Source: Capra hircus (taxonomy: Eukaryota > Chordata > Mammalia > Artiodactyla > Bovidae). Taken from it: DNA of 64,000 nucleotides. Positions 11,751 through 22,917 of this stretch are shown one piece after another; the first letter of the stretch is position 1, and each line of letters opens with the position of its first letter. The position numbers and the translations under genes were made by a program. The stretch covers positions 37,059,210 to 37,123,209 of the forward strand of contig NC_030821.1 of NCBI RefSeq assembly GCF_001704415.2. The letters are read 5' to 3'. The notes beneath the pieces are model-generated. The model was not told where the DNA came from. It worked only from the letters and a program-made list of their open reading frames with translations, and searched no databases.

Positions 11751-13201
11751 ATGTGTTGAGGCTTGCAGTTTGCAACTTACAAATTCCCATTTCTTAGGTT
11801 GCTGATGCAATGTGTTTCTCATGTTTGCCTTGATTCTCATTAATGATGAGAAAAGATTTCTAATTATTGTTCAAATGATAAAGATCAAAAATCCCCATTT
11901 AAGTTATAAATATTATAGATGCTTATTTGCCTTTTTCTAAATTCCTGACTTTCTTTTAATAACACATGAATGAATCAGTCAGTCCTTCATGTTGGAGAGT
12001 GCTACTAAGCTCTTTTAATATCAGACTTGAAGATGTACTTGGCCAGTATGTACCAACAGAACAGCTCTACTGGTACTTTGGTACTAGTTAATATATAGAT
12101 TTTGCCCCAACCTACTGCCTCTTCCTAATCCCCATAACTTGACCCTTTCTCTGGGACCTTCCTGGACCTCCTGATAGCCCGGCAAGTAAAGAGTCAATAT
12201 CTGGGAAAGTAGTGAGTCTCCAGGATCCTGCAGTGCTCAGCATTCTCTCTAACTGGTCGAGGCACATGTCTTACCAATGTTTAAATATGTTTCAGATATC
12301 ACTCCTGATTTTATTAGATGTACATTCATATCCTCTTTTTCTCTTTTGCTCATATGGAGCCTTATCTTTGGTATTGAGCCCAAGCATTAATATTTTTTAT
12401 AAATTTGTTAGGTTTAATTAGATTTTCTAAACTTATATTTCTTCCCAGTTTTTGTTGCCTTGTATCTGATGTTCATACAATAAAACATGTTTTTCTTTAA
12501 TTAAACCACTTTATTAAAGGGACAGTTAAAATGACCAGTCTGTTCCATAGGTCACCTGCAGAGCTCATCTTATGGGTTTTTGAGTTAGAGTAGTCCACTT
12601 TTACTGAGAGAAAGCTGGGGACAGCAACACGCACTACACTTTGTGGAGGTTATTAGTACTGTCTTGTCATATAGTGGGTATAGTTTCAAAAAGCCAACTC
12701 TTGCCTTCAAGAAATTTGCTTATATGCTTACATAGTATTTAGAAAGGGCACCCTATCCCCCTTCTTTTGTGATTTTCGGCGTTCTTAGTCATTTCTGACC
12801 ACATGGTTGCTTTTGATAGGTTTTGCAATTTATTTTGTACACTCAGCCAGGAGAATTTTTGAGCCATGCGTATCATGCAGTCATCACCAGATGGTAACAA
12901 TTTTTAATTGCTGCCTTCTGGAGTTGTTAAACATTAATCACTTAAAAAATTATTGCTTCCCCCCCTGATAATTGTTTAATGTCTGTCACCTGTATGCCAT
13001 GCATGAGGGAAGCAGGAATGCATTTTGATAGAGAAATTATTTTCTAGAACTGTTCATTGTGGAATGTTATCTACAATATGTATAGCTTCTAGTTTTTACT
13101 GATATGAGATTTAATTAGCATTCATGACTGGTGTCTTCAGTATTTTTTCTAGTGTTGGTGTAAATGGTGAAATAAAAATATAATAAGTAATAACATATAT
13201 T
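11751..13201. other. MAL2 intron 2, no feature recognised
   Basis: 1.45 kb of AT-rich intron without a recognisable repeat, exon or RNA gene. The open frame at 12212-12421 is unsupported. Confidence 0.4.
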
Positions 13202-13375
13202 GGGGTTCCCAGGTGGTGCTAGTGGTAAAGAATCTGCCTGCCAATGCAGGAGATGCAGGTTCAATCCCTGAGTCAGGAAGATCCCCTGTAGGAAATTTCA
13301 ATCCATTCCAGTGTTCCTGCCTGGAAAGTCCCATGGACAAAGGAGACTGGCAGGCTATAGTCCATGGGGTCACTC
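13202..13375 (+). mobile_element. Bov-tA SINE
   Basis: Forward orientation with tRNA-Glu-like head: 'ttcccaggtggtgctagtgg', 'aagaatctgcctgccaatgc', 'aggttcaatccctgagtcag', then the core to 'ccatggggtcac'. The tail is truncated. Confidence 0.9.
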
Positions 13376-13539
13376 CAGGCAAGGGTGGAGGGAGATATGA
13401 GCACCTAGGACGTGCCTGATCCTTCCTAAGGCTCTCGAAATACTCTGGTGAACAAGGTAGGACTGGGAGCGGTTCTCAGAGACTTTGTTGGAGTGGACAG
13501 TAGCAGTGAGGAAATGATTATACAGCTGATGCAAGAATT

Positions 13540-13955
13540 GTGTCTGTACTCAGTTGCTCAGTCATGTCCAACTCTTTGGAGACCCCATAGACTGCAGCCT
13601 GCCAGGCTCCTCTGTCCATGAAATTTTCCTGGCTATAATACTGGAAAATGAAAGTCACTCAGCAATGTCCAACTCCTTGGGACCCTAGGGACTGTACAGT
13701 CCATGGACCTCTCCAGGCCAGAATACTGGAGTGGGAAGCCTTTCCCTTCTCCAAGGGATCTTCCCAACCCAGGGATCAAACCCTGGTCTCCTGCATTGCA
13801 GGAGGATTCTTTACCAGCTGAGCCACCAGGGAAGCCCAAGAATAGTGGAGTGGGTAGCCTATCCCTTCTCCAGGGGATCTTCCCAATCCAGGGATCAAAC
13901 CTGCATCTCTTGCATTGGCAAGTGGATTCTTTACCACTGAGCCACCTGAAAGCCT
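13540..13955 (-). mobile_element. Composite Bov-tA array (three partial units)
   Basis: Three reverse-orientation Bov-tA segments lie directly end to end: 13540-13648 (core only), 13649-13838 (core plus tRNA-like head ending in cagggaagccc), and 13839-13955 (a repeat of the 'gagtgggtagcctatccctt ... accactgagccacc' half). The last two look like a partial internal duplication, not independent insertions, because no target duplication separates them. Confidence 0.85.
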
Positions 13956-14989
13956 GATGCAATAATTATAATTATGTTAATGGCCAAGAAGGGAATGTGA
14001 ATAGCATATATATATATATATGTCATCTCCAGGCCACCGGGACGTGGATTCTAAGATGGATTTTGAAGTACAAGAGTTTTTTTGTGGGTGTTTTTTTTGT
14101 TTTGGGGGTTTTTTTGAGGGAAAGTAGAGGAGGCAACACCTTTAAAAGAAGGAAGCTGTAAGATAAAGCAAAGAAGTCTTAGAGTATGACAAAGTTCTTG
14201 CCAGCCTAGTGTGAAGCTTCAGAGCACAGCTTTCCCTTTCAGACTCTTGTGTTGGGTGAAAGTGGCCAGGTACAGTGTCCACGCTGCACCATCACTGGCT
14301 GTGAGCTATCAGAGAAGAACGTGGGCTTAGCCCAGTCTCAGCATAGATTCCAAATCCACTGAAGCCAAAGCTGTCAGCTGACTGTGGTCCTCACAGTGGA
14401 ATGTCAGGTTATGTCTAGAGGGGACACCCATGCATCTTCTTGCACCCCGTGGATCCATTCCACCATATATGTGTGGGGCGTTGCTCCTCCAAGGTCCCAG
14501 TGTACCTCTCTTCCTGAAGCAGAACTTAAAGAGGCTACAGAGACAAACTGCAGCCCCTCTGACTGGAGCTGATCTCAGAGCCACAACTGGTCTCGGTCAC
14601 CTCCCCGGGTCCGCTGACCATTTCAAACTCCTCTTGCTCAGCACTTCACATCTGCTGGTCTCTGCGGTTTACCTGGTGGTATAATCCAATCCCTTCCACC
14701 TGAAGGACTGTAAGCCGGCTGGAAACTATATCCTTTTCAGGCCAGTGTTGCTCCATCTTACTCACAGTTGGGCAAGAGGTTTCTAATAGGACCCCGAGTA
14801 GAGCACCCAAGTTCCACATAGACTCCTTCCTGCCCTCCTGGGTATCAGCAGCCACACCTTCTTTTTGTCAAGATGGTGACCCCTCCTCTCACCTTTGATC
14901 CCTGAGCACAAAGAACCAAAGCACACAGGTAGCAGTCATAGCTCACAGTCAGTGGGCTGCTTGCTGGATGCTCTAGCAAGAGTACATCC
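13956..14989. other. MAL2 intron 2, unassigned GC-richer segment
   Basis: Contains a short (AT)n run near 14009-14021 and a T/G-rich patch at 14075-14115. From about 14200 the sequence becomes GC-richer with many short overlapping open frames on both strands, none with a known domain. The composition and the motif 'accatcactggctgtgagct' (14290) suggest an old LTR or other repeat, but I cannot name it. Confidence 0.3.
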
Positions 14990-15061
14990 CCCGGGGTGGG
15001 ACCTCTGATCATGCAGAATCCAGAGCCCGGGGTGGGACCTCTGGTCGTGCAGAGTCCAGAG
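14990..15061. repeat. 36-bp tandem duplication
   Basis: Two adjacent 36-base units, 14990-15025 and 15026-15061, both starting cccggggtgggacctctg and ending tccagag, with about three mismatches. It sits in the unassigned GC-richer segment of MAL2 intron 2. Confidence 0.85.
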
Positions 15062-15639
15062 TGCAGGGACAGCGGTTAAAAAGTCTTTCCCGAGGTCACT
15101 GGGTGTGACTATGGTAAGAGGAGAAACTCCTTCCACCCTTGGTTCCCACTCTTCCAATGGGGATACGACGCCATTTTGAAAACTCTTCTTCATTGTATCC
15201 TCTGCATCCTGACGTGTGGCCACACATCCTCACAGGGTGGTTCCTTCAGGCTGTGCCTTCAGCCCGCCATCCCAGCATGCTGCCAGGCCAGTGGCTCCTA
15301 GATGGTGCAGGATAGGAGACAGCTCAGGGTTGTGGGCCCATTCCCACTCATCCTCTGCTGAGAGGTTAATCCCTTGGTCAGATGTATTGAGTGGATGCTG
15401 ATAGATGAGGCATATTCTGTAAGTCCTTGGACAGTGGTAGTGGCAGGGGTTCTGCAGAGAGGAAAAGCAAATCCATACTCACAGTCAGTGTCCATTTTGT
15501 GAGAATGAAACTTTATGCCTCTCAGGAAGCTGGGAACTGAGTTTCATCAGTTTGATACCAGGTGAGAAAAGCACCATGTCAGGGTCTCAGAATCAGTCTC
15601 TGTTGCTGGCACATCCAGCATTCAGAAAAGGCAAGAGGT

Positions 15640-15994
15640 GGGTCAGCTTTTCATACTGTTCATGGGGTTCTCAAGGAAAGAAGGCTAAAGTGGTTTTCCA
15701 TTCCCTTCTCCAGTGGACCATGTTTTTTCAGAACTCTCTACTGTGACCCATCTGTCTTGGCCCTACATGGCATGGCTCATAGTTTCTTTGAGTTAGACAA
15801 GGCTGTGATCCTTGTGATCAGTTTGGGTAGTTTTCTGTGATTGTGGTTTTCATTCTCTCTGGCCTCTGATGTATATGGATAGGAGGCTTGTCAGCTTTGG
15901 CTGTTGGGAGTCCACACTATTGGGCCGTGACATAGACTCGCCTCCCCAGCCATGACCCCTCTGTTCATGTACCTATCATGCCAGGAAGGAGATC
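15640..15994 (-). mobile_element. BovB LINE, 5'-region-like fragment
   Basis: Reverse complement resembles the region near the start of BovB: 'cttttcatactgttcatggg', 'ttctcaaggaaagaaggcta', 'cccttctccagtggaccatg', 'gagttagacaaggctgtgat', 'ttttctgtgattgtggtttt'. It abuts the 3' end of another BovB fragment, so the two cannot be one collinear copy unless the interior was lost or rearranged. Confidence 0.55.
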
Positions 15995-16485
15995 AGTGAG
16001 TTCAGTCGCTCAGTCATGTCCGACTCTTTGTGATCCCATGGACTGCAGCATGCTAGGGCTCCATCACCAACTCCTTGAACTTGTTCAAACTCATGTCCAT
16101 CGAGTCGGTGATGCCATCCAACCATCTCATCCTCTGTCATCCCCTTCTCCTCCTGCCTTCAGTCTTCCCCAGCATCAGGGTCTTTTCTAAGGAGTCAGTT
16201 CTTCCCATCAGGTTGCCAGAGTATGGGAGTTTCAGCTTCAACATCAGTCCTTCCAAAGAATATTCAGGACTAATTTCCCTGAGGATTGACTGGTTTGATC
16301 TCCTTGCAGTCCAAGAGATTCTCAAGAGTCTTCTCCAACACCACAGTTCAAAAGCATCAATTCTTTGGCACTCAGCTTTCTTTATAGTCCAACTCTCACA
16401 TCCATATGTGACTACTAGAAAAATCATAGCTTTGACTAGATGGACATTTGTTGGCTAAGTAATGTCTCTGCTTTTTAAATGGTTG
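15995..16485 (-). mobile_element. BovB LINE, 3' end
   Basis: Reverse-strand translation gives the C-terminal part of the BovB (RTE clade) reverse transcriptase ORF: CESWTIKKAE, ELWCWRRLLRISWTARRSNQ, SPEYSLEGLMLKLKL, and LEKTLMLGK. The tail corresponds to 'ttcagtcgctcagtcatgtc' on the + strand. 5'-truncated and not functional; carries stops and substitutions. Confidence 0.9.
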
Positions 16486-17311
16486 CATCAACTGGCCAGG
16501 TCATCTTCCATGTAGATGCTTCTAGTGGGCATGACCACATAAAAGAAAGGTCACACTTCACATTTCATGCCTAATCCTATATGTCCGTCTCCCTGCTCCA
16601 TACTTCCTTGTCTCTAAACTTTTATTTTCCAGGGCCCTGAGCAGCTTGCCAGACCTTTCCCTACTGCGGATGCGTCTCTGTGTGGGCACTTTGCTTTCTT
16701 AACAAAGTGTGTGACATGCTGCACCACTCAGAGTTCCATCCATTAGGAAAATGTTCCCTAACTGCTCTTTCACAGCCAGCTCTGAATGTGTCTCTAAAGC
16801 ATGTGTAATACAGCTGCTGTCCCCATTCACCTTGCGACAGCCCATCACGCCATGAGAAACAAGCTCAGGTGTTTTTCTTCCCCTTCATCTGGACCCTGGG
16901 GATCTCCTCCCCCATGTGGCTATAGGCTTGGGCTGAGGAAGGAGGGCAGGACCATCCTGGTGGGTGACTTGGGGGCCTGGGCCACCTGCTCACACAACAG
17001 ACTCAGGCCTACTAGCCCAGCTCAGCTTGAACTCTCATGTCCCCTTCCCACCTGAAGAAGCAGGTTGTGACTGTATGAGTTAGTGGCTTTGAGAGAACGC
17101 CATTCATAATGGGCAGTTCTGGATGCTTCATCTTTGTTGTCTCAAGATCAAGTGTTCCTTCCCTACAAGGGCCTAGGGGGACACCAGGAGATGCTTTTCC
17201 AAGATGTGTAATTCACATCTTGGAAATCAGGTGACATGCCTGATTCTATAACTCCAGGAGCTGACATAGTGATTTTCTCACCACTGTTGCCATGAGTTCC
17301 TCTTACATTTT
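16486..17311. other. MAL2 intron 2, unassigned
   Basis: About 0.8 kb with moderate GC and a few short open frames (for example 16801-17055). No conserved domain, splice signal or repeat that I recognise. An old LTR is possible but not shown. Confidence 0.3.
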
Positions 17312-17540
17312 AGGGTGCTTTCATGCTGAGTCACTTCAGTCGTGTCCAGCTCTTTGTGACCCTGTGGATTGTAGCCACCTAGGCTCCTCTGTCCATGGGA
17401 TTCTCAAAGCAAGAATCCTGGAATGGGTTGCCATTTCCTTCTCCAGGGGATCTTCCCCATCCAGGGATTGGACCCACATCTCTTACGTCTCCTGCATTGG
17501 CAGACAGATTCTTTATCATTAGCGCCACCTGGGAAACCCA
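17312..17540 (-). mobile_element. Bov-tA SINE
   Basis: Reverse orientation, near full length: 'gagtcacttcagtcgtgtcc', 'cctctgtccatgggattctc', 'ggggatcttccccatccagg', 'ttctttatcattagcgccac'. Confidence 0.9.
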
Positions 17541-17729
17541 TACTTTGTGGTACATGGGACCCTAAGGCTAATGTGAAGGATGGGATGGTATGACCCAAGC
17601 CAAATAGAGCTGAACGTGCAGGAAGTTTATTGGATGGTAACACCTGTGGAAGATGCAGGGGGAGGAAACAGCATTGGATCTGAAAGCCTTTGTCGCAACT
17701 CAGTTCTGATGCTCCTGTAAAGGAGTGTG

Positions 17730-17944
17730 TGTGCCATGTGCGCAGTTGTGTCTGACTGTTTGCAACCCCATGGACTGTAGCCTGCCAGGCTTCTCTGTTC
17801 AAGCGATTTTCCAGACAAGGATATTGGAGTGGGTTACCATGCCCTTCTCCAGGGGATCTTCCCGCCCCAGGGAATGAAGCTGTGTCTCCTGTGCCTCCTC
17901 CATTGCAGGTGGATTCTTTGCTTGCTGAGCCATCAGGGAAGCCC
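17730..17944 (-). mobile_element. Bov-tA SINE
   Basis: Reverse orientation: 'aaccccatggactgtagcct', 'ttggagtgggttaccatgcc', 'ggggatcttcccgccccagg', 'gagccatcagggaagccc'. It lies just before a GT microsatellite. Confidence 0.9.
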
Positions 17945-17984
17945 AAGGAGGGAGGAGGCAAAATTGGGCAGGAATGGAATGGTG

Positions 17985-17986
<2 letters not shown>

Positions 17987-18038
<52 letters not shown>
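17987..18038. repeat. (GT)26 microsatellite
   Basis: Fifty-two uninterrupted bases of alternating G and T in MAL2 intron 2. A run this long and pure is expected to vary in length between individuals. On the minus strand it gives a threonine/histidine open frame of no significance. Confidence 0.97.
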
Positions 18039-18042
<4 letters not shown>

Positions 18043-18774
18043 GGCTGGAGGGTAGGTGTATGTGGTCGTTGGTTGTGGGAAGACTCAGTCAGAGAAATTG
18101 CCACGTGTAAAGAGTATCAATCTTGAGGTATAGAGTGATTCCTTGGGACCACAACGAGACCAGCATGGCTGATGTTCAAAGAGGAAAGACAGTGACATCA
18201 GATGAGGCTGGCAAAGACGGCAAAGACCGCATCATCCCAAGAGTTTCAGGCCGTGTCACCCAAATCTTCCCTTTCCTTTTGGGATGAGATGAGCCATTTC
18301 TGAGTCCCCTTTGGTAAATTAGATGAGTCTGAATGGTCTGAAACGTGTTTTTCTCTCAGTCTTTATCACTTCCTTAAGTAAGACCCAACTCTATTGCATT
18401 TTATCTCTCAAAGTAGCGACATTGGATTTTGACCTTCGTCAGTGAACGTTTATTGACTAACCGCATGTAAATGTTTAAGCATTTCTCCTATTAGATTAGA
18501 CGTGTGGCTCGTGTATAACTTTTTTCTTAGATCTTTTGAAGGCATTGGTTGGTCAGTTTATAAATTAGAATGGTTAAGTAGAAAGCATTTTTAGCATTGT
18601 ACCTTTGGTAATTCTCACTCCTAGTTAGTTAACTTTGTCCTTATTATTCTAGGGAGAATAAAAACAATTTCTCTGGACAGTTTTGCTTGCTGAATGGGCA
18701 TTTACACAAAAGCCATGCAGTGTTCCTTTTTTTTTTTGGTACTATAGCTGTATCAGGAACAGATTGATAGAGAA
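18039..18774. other. MAL2 intron 2, no feature recognised
   Basis: AT-rich intron with a T run at 18730. No repeat or exon recognised. Confidence 0.4.
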
Positions 18775-18970
18775 GAAAGCAAATGGACTTTGGAATCAGA
18801 CAGACTGGTGTAGGTTTGAGGTCTCCCTCCAAAGCTTTGTGGGGCTTTGGGAAAGTCATTTCATCACTTCACCAGAAAAAGAAGAAGAAGAAATTCCTTA
18901 TTTGTTAAATGGAAATAATAAATGGTGATTGTAAGGGTGATTAATAATAAATGTGAAGTGCCTGCTATAG
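18775..18970 (+). mobile_element. MIR SINE
   Basis: Forward MIR, diverged: 'tggactttggaatcagacag', 'ctttgggaaagtcatttcat', 'tgttaaatggaaataataaa', 'aagtgcctgctatag'. Old. Confidence 0.7.
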
Positions 18971-19642
18971 AAATTGTTAACAAAAATACACAGCAGTGTG
19001 TTGATGGTACACTGAGTCAGGTTAGACATGTGAATTTTAATAGTTATGTGTCACATTAATGCCAGTGACAGATAAAATAACTTAATAATTGTTGAGTTTT
19101 ACATGAAAACCTCCTCTATTTTTTGTAGAAGTATTTATTTTGTTTTTTAAAATGTCTAGAGATATGGTATTGAATTTGGTGATTTCATAAATATTCTATA
19201 TCTTTTGGTGTATGGAATGACAATCTAATGAATAAAAATAAAAACTGCTCACAAATAAAATACTTAATTATGAAATCTGTGTATATGTTATTATATATAG
19301 TTATATAATTATTCTAACAAGATATAATTTAAATGCTGTTTTACTTCAATTTTAAGGACAGGAATTCTGTGGTACCTTATCTAAACTGAATTATGTATTT
19401 TATAAAATTCAGTCTATCTGAAGGTTTGCCACTGTGCCAGTTACAACGAGTTGGTTGATTTTCCTTGGGATTCTAACAGCTTGACATTGCTAATGGAGCC
19501 AAAAGAAACGGCCAATGTGGTTAAAGACTGTTTGATTAAAAGTCCTGTTTTTCCTGAACCTAAACTTGGTTTGAAATAAGAAACTCTTGGAAAAGCTTAT
19601 TCTCTTCACTGGCAGATGACTCTCTTTTCCATCCTCTTTCAG
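18971..19642. other. MAL2 intron 2, 3' part
   Basis: AT-rich intron end. The last bases form a good acceptor (tccatcctctttcag, ending at 19642). Nothing else recognised. Confidence 0.6.
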
Positions 19643-19798
19643 GACTTCGCTTACCATTTCACAGTCTTTGTCTTCTACTTTGGAGCCTTTTTGCTGGAGG
19701 CAGCCACCACGTCGCTGCACGACCTACGCTGCAATAGAACCATGACTGTGGAGCCACTCCTGAAGGATAACCAGTATAACATAAACGTGGCCGCCACA
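19643..19798 (+). CDS. MAL2: MAL2 coding exon 3 (internal)
   Basis: 156 bases (52 codons), phase 0 at both ends, preceded by a pyrimidine-rich acceptor and followed by gtaagtg. The peptide starts DFAYHFTVFVFYFGAFLLEA, the third membrane segment of the MARVEL fold. A polar loop follows with HDLRCNRTMT, then PLLKDNQYNINVAAT. The N-R-T triplet is an N-glycosylation sequon at about residue 132 by human numbering, where human MAL2 also has one (recalled), consistent with an extracytoplasmic loop. The NQYNINVAA motif just before the last membrane segment is typical of MAL2. In frame with the exons on both sides: skipping it would keep the frame but delete one membrane pass. Family assignment is firm; exact residue numbers depend on the unseen first exon. 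Confidence 0.96.
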
Positions 19799-20339
19799 GT
19801 AAGTGTGGGATGAACACTGTTTACCCACGCTTCCCCTCCCCCATCAAGGTCTCTAAGAAACTCCTCTGGCAAACAATAGTGTTCTTTAATAATAGCCAGC
19901 AGCATTAAACATATAATAGCTGTTTATCTGTACAGTTAACCTTATGAGCCAAACCAAGTACTGTCATTACCCCAGTGCTGTGGATGATGAAACTGAAGCA
20001 CCAGGAGGTTGACATTCATATAAGACCATACCTACATGAGTGCTAGTGGTTGGCCTTGCGCAACAAAGTCTACTTTGTGAAAAGAATTAGTTGTGCTTTC
20101 TACTCCGTGTAGCTTCAGACGTGGTCTTTGTCACAGACACAGATTTGTCCTTCCCTTTTTCTGCCTAAGTGACACTGCCTTAGTAAACTTCTCCATGCTT
20201 TAAGTTCTGCATTAATCCCCATTTTACCCATACACTCGGATAGAAGCAAATCTTTAGTTTCTGAGTTTTAATAACACTTAAGTGCATGAGCCATTCATTT
20301 GCAACATTCTGTTGAGTCCTTCACTTTTCATTTCAGTAT
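19799..20339. other. MAL2 intron 3, 5' part
   Basis: Begins with the GT donor. The intron spans 19799-22434. No repeat recognised with confidence here; 'gtactgtcattaccccagtg' near 19959 may be an eroded MIR. Confidence 0.5.
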
Positions 20340-20560
20340 ACCTTAGAACAGCAGTCCATCTCCAGTCTTTCTGGCACCAGGGACTAGTTCTGTGGAAGAC
20401 AGTTTTTTCACAGACCAGGGGTGCAGGGGAATGGTTCCAGGATGATTCAAGCACATTACATTTATTGTGCACTTTATTTCTATTATTTCTATTATTATCA
20501 GTTCCACCTCAGATCATCAGGCGTTAGATCCCAGAGGCTGGCGACCTCTGCCTTAGAGAG
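20340..20560. mobile_element. hAT-like DNA transposon remnant (non-autonomous)
   Basis: Contains 'tttctggcaccagggactag', 'cttatttctattatttctat' and 'cagatcatcaggcgttagat', a combination I recognise from a common mammalian non-autonomous hAT-type repeat, with degenerate ends (gcagtccatctcc / ctggcgacctctgcc). The exact family name is not certain. Confidence 0.5.
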
Positions 20561-21504
20561 AGAACTCCTTTTCACTAGTAATAGATATCAAAAGTAGTCA
20601 TTCATCCAGGGACCAGTCAGCACAGAGTGGTGAGTGAAATCCACTGAGCTGATGAGCTGACTCACAACAAGGGGAACCACCTTGCAGATCAGATCAACTG
20701 ATGCACAAAAATGTAAGTGGACTCCTGGTCAAAACAGAAACTCCCTCCTGGCAGGTGATTACTTGACATAAAATAAAAAATGCACCAGGCTTTTTTTTAA
20801 TGAGAATCATTTGAGATAGAACTTATCAGAAATTCTGTGCAAACATTAGAGCAGTATTATAAATAGAACTAAGGGAGCCACATGCATAAAGGCCCCCACA
20901 ATTCAATGGGGATAATGTAAATTTCATCATCTGCCAGTACAAGGAAGACATGGAGGACAACTGTAACTACACGTGAGCAACTCAAAGTGCAGTAAGATTT
21001 ACACTTTGAGATTTATGGTTTAAGAGTATCATTCCTCAAGAAATTTTGAAATATCCTGAAATTTTATAAATCATGTATGAAACATGATACAGAGTTTTCC
21101 AAATTTGACAAACCTGCACAGTTTGCATGTTACTACAAATACGTATAAAACTGAAAGAAACTTTTTTTTATCGAAACAAAAAACAAATTTTAATCAATCA
21201 TCACAGAAGAAACAGTGGATTTTACCCAAGATTACAAAATCTCTCTCATGCTATTGTCTTCTGAAATAGTCTTGTGAAAGTATAGCAAAGAAAGTGGGTC
21301 CTTAGAAGTAAGATGTTATCAGGCAGATAGTAAAACAAAATTGTTGTTGTTTTAGATTTGGAATATTTGTGACATTTGTCAGCTTTTCAGAATTCGTGGT
21401 GATTGTGATCTCTTTTCATGTTCTAATTAAATATTCACATTTGTACTTTAAAATAAAGTGGTCATTCTCTTGCAACAGAAAAGAAATGCCTAGATCAGAG
21501 ATGT
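20561..21504. other. MAL2 intron 3, no feature recognised
   Basis: AT-rich, without exon or repeat signals that I recognise. The open frame at 21084-21269 is unsupported. Confidence 0.4.
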
Positions 21505-21605
21505 AAGATATATATGTAAATGTATACCTGATTCACTTTGCCATGCGCTAGAAACTAATACAACGTTGGAAAGCAACTGTACACTAGTCAAGTTTTCTTA
21601 AAAAA
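21505..21605 (+). mobile_element. L1 3'-end fragment
   Basis: Forward L1 tail: 'gtatacctgattcactttgc', 'agaaactaatacaacgttgg', then an A-rich end. Short, 5'-truncated. Confidence 0.65.
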
Positions 21606-22434
21606 GAGAGATGTATCTGAGAGACAACCAGCAGAAGAAGGGTGGGGAAAGTAGCAGCATGGTAATTACACTGTAAAAATGTTTCGTAGGTGGATCTGAT
21701 ATGCCTTCTCAGAGCTCTGGTTTCCTGCTAGAAGGACTCCTGTCCTACATCATAATGTTTTAACATATTTGATGGTTTGGGGAGTTCTCTATGGATTATA
21801 AACCCCAGAAGGGTGAGGACAATACCTGTTACTTGTTTATAGGTACCAAATGTACCGACGCACACATAGTTGATGCTAAAAACATCCTTTTTGAATACGA
21901 AGGACAGTAATTCAGAACTCATGCACACTTGAGAACTATCTCCTGAGAACTATCTCCCACGCCAACCTGATGATTCATTCCTGTGGGTTTTCTCTGTTTA
22001 GCTCTACAGTCACTTCCATTGTCACAGAAATAATCTGCTCCATCCTCGGGCCCCGAGAGCTGCACTCTGTGTGGCTGTGAGAGCACTGTGCAGATAGATA
22101 TCTCATCATGAAGTTTTGAATATGCACCATATTAGGGGTCTCACCAGTGCCTAACAAGTGAGTCCAGTGTGAACAAAGGCTCAACCTAAGCTGTCCACAA
22201 ATGATGTCCTATTATTAGGGGCTAGAATGTTTAAAAGAAGGGGTTAATGGTATGAGGAGATAAAATCGTCCAAAAAAAAGCTGAATCTAAATCATCTTAG
22301 TGATTTAGTTTTCTTACGTGTTGAAGTATCTTTAAGTAGGCTGATCAGTTTTCAAACAGTTGTTCCTTTGGACAAATGATTTCTTAAAGTCAGTGTTATA
22401 AATCTGATAAGAATTTTTGTTTCTTCTTTCTTAG
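21606..22434. other. MAL2 intron 3, 3' part
   Basis: No repeat recognised. The intron ends with the acceptor 'tttgtttcttctttcttag', last base 22434. Confidence 0.55.
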
Positions 22435-22506
22435 ATTTTTGCCTTTGTGACGACAGCTTGTTATGGTTGCAGTTTGGGTCTGGCTTTACGAAGATGGCGA
22501 CCGTAA
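22435..22506 (+). CDS. MAL2: MAL2 coding exon 4 (C-terminus and stop)
   Basis: Follows a strong polypyrimidine acceptor and continues in phase 0. It encodes 23 residues, IFAFVTTACYGCSLGLALRR then WRP, and the stop TAA at 22504-22506. This is the fourth membrane segment and the short basic cytoplasmic tail of MAL2; the RRWRP end is the family's signature C-terminus. With the other two exons it gives 57+52+23 = 132 residues, matching the human protein (176 recalled) minus a 44-residue first exon. No frameshift or internal stop in any of the three exons, so the gene looks intact where visible. Nothing suggests a processed copy, since introns are present. Confidence 0.96.
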   Translation: MFAFVTTACYGCSLGLALRRWRP

Positions 22507-22917
22507 CACTCCTTAAAGACTAACTGCTTGTGTGTTTCATTTGTGTACTTTTTATGTCTTGATCAATTTGGGTACCATTTTGTTCAGATATAACAATATC
22601 CCCAAAGTAATTTGTTTGGTATATAGAGAGAATCTAAGTATAAGTTTGGTTTATTTCATAGATGGAAATTTTATTATGATGTTAAACAGAGAAATGACCT
22701 TTAGTTTTACACTTATCTGTCTCTTTTTTTTTTCTCATTTTAAAGAAAATTTCCTTTTACATCCATAAAATACATAGACATCATTCATGAAAAAGGGGTA
22801 TCTCTTGTATTTAGTTGCCAAATCACCTGAACCTTAATTTTAATAGGTAACTAAAACTATTTAAACACATTTAAAATAAGATTCCCACTGAACTCTGTGT
22901 TTTAGTGTAAAATGGAG

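Noticed and set aside
17799..18104. Open frame with a long Thr/His run
   Set aside because: Produced by reading the (GT)26 microsatellite and a Bov-tA SINE on the minus strand.
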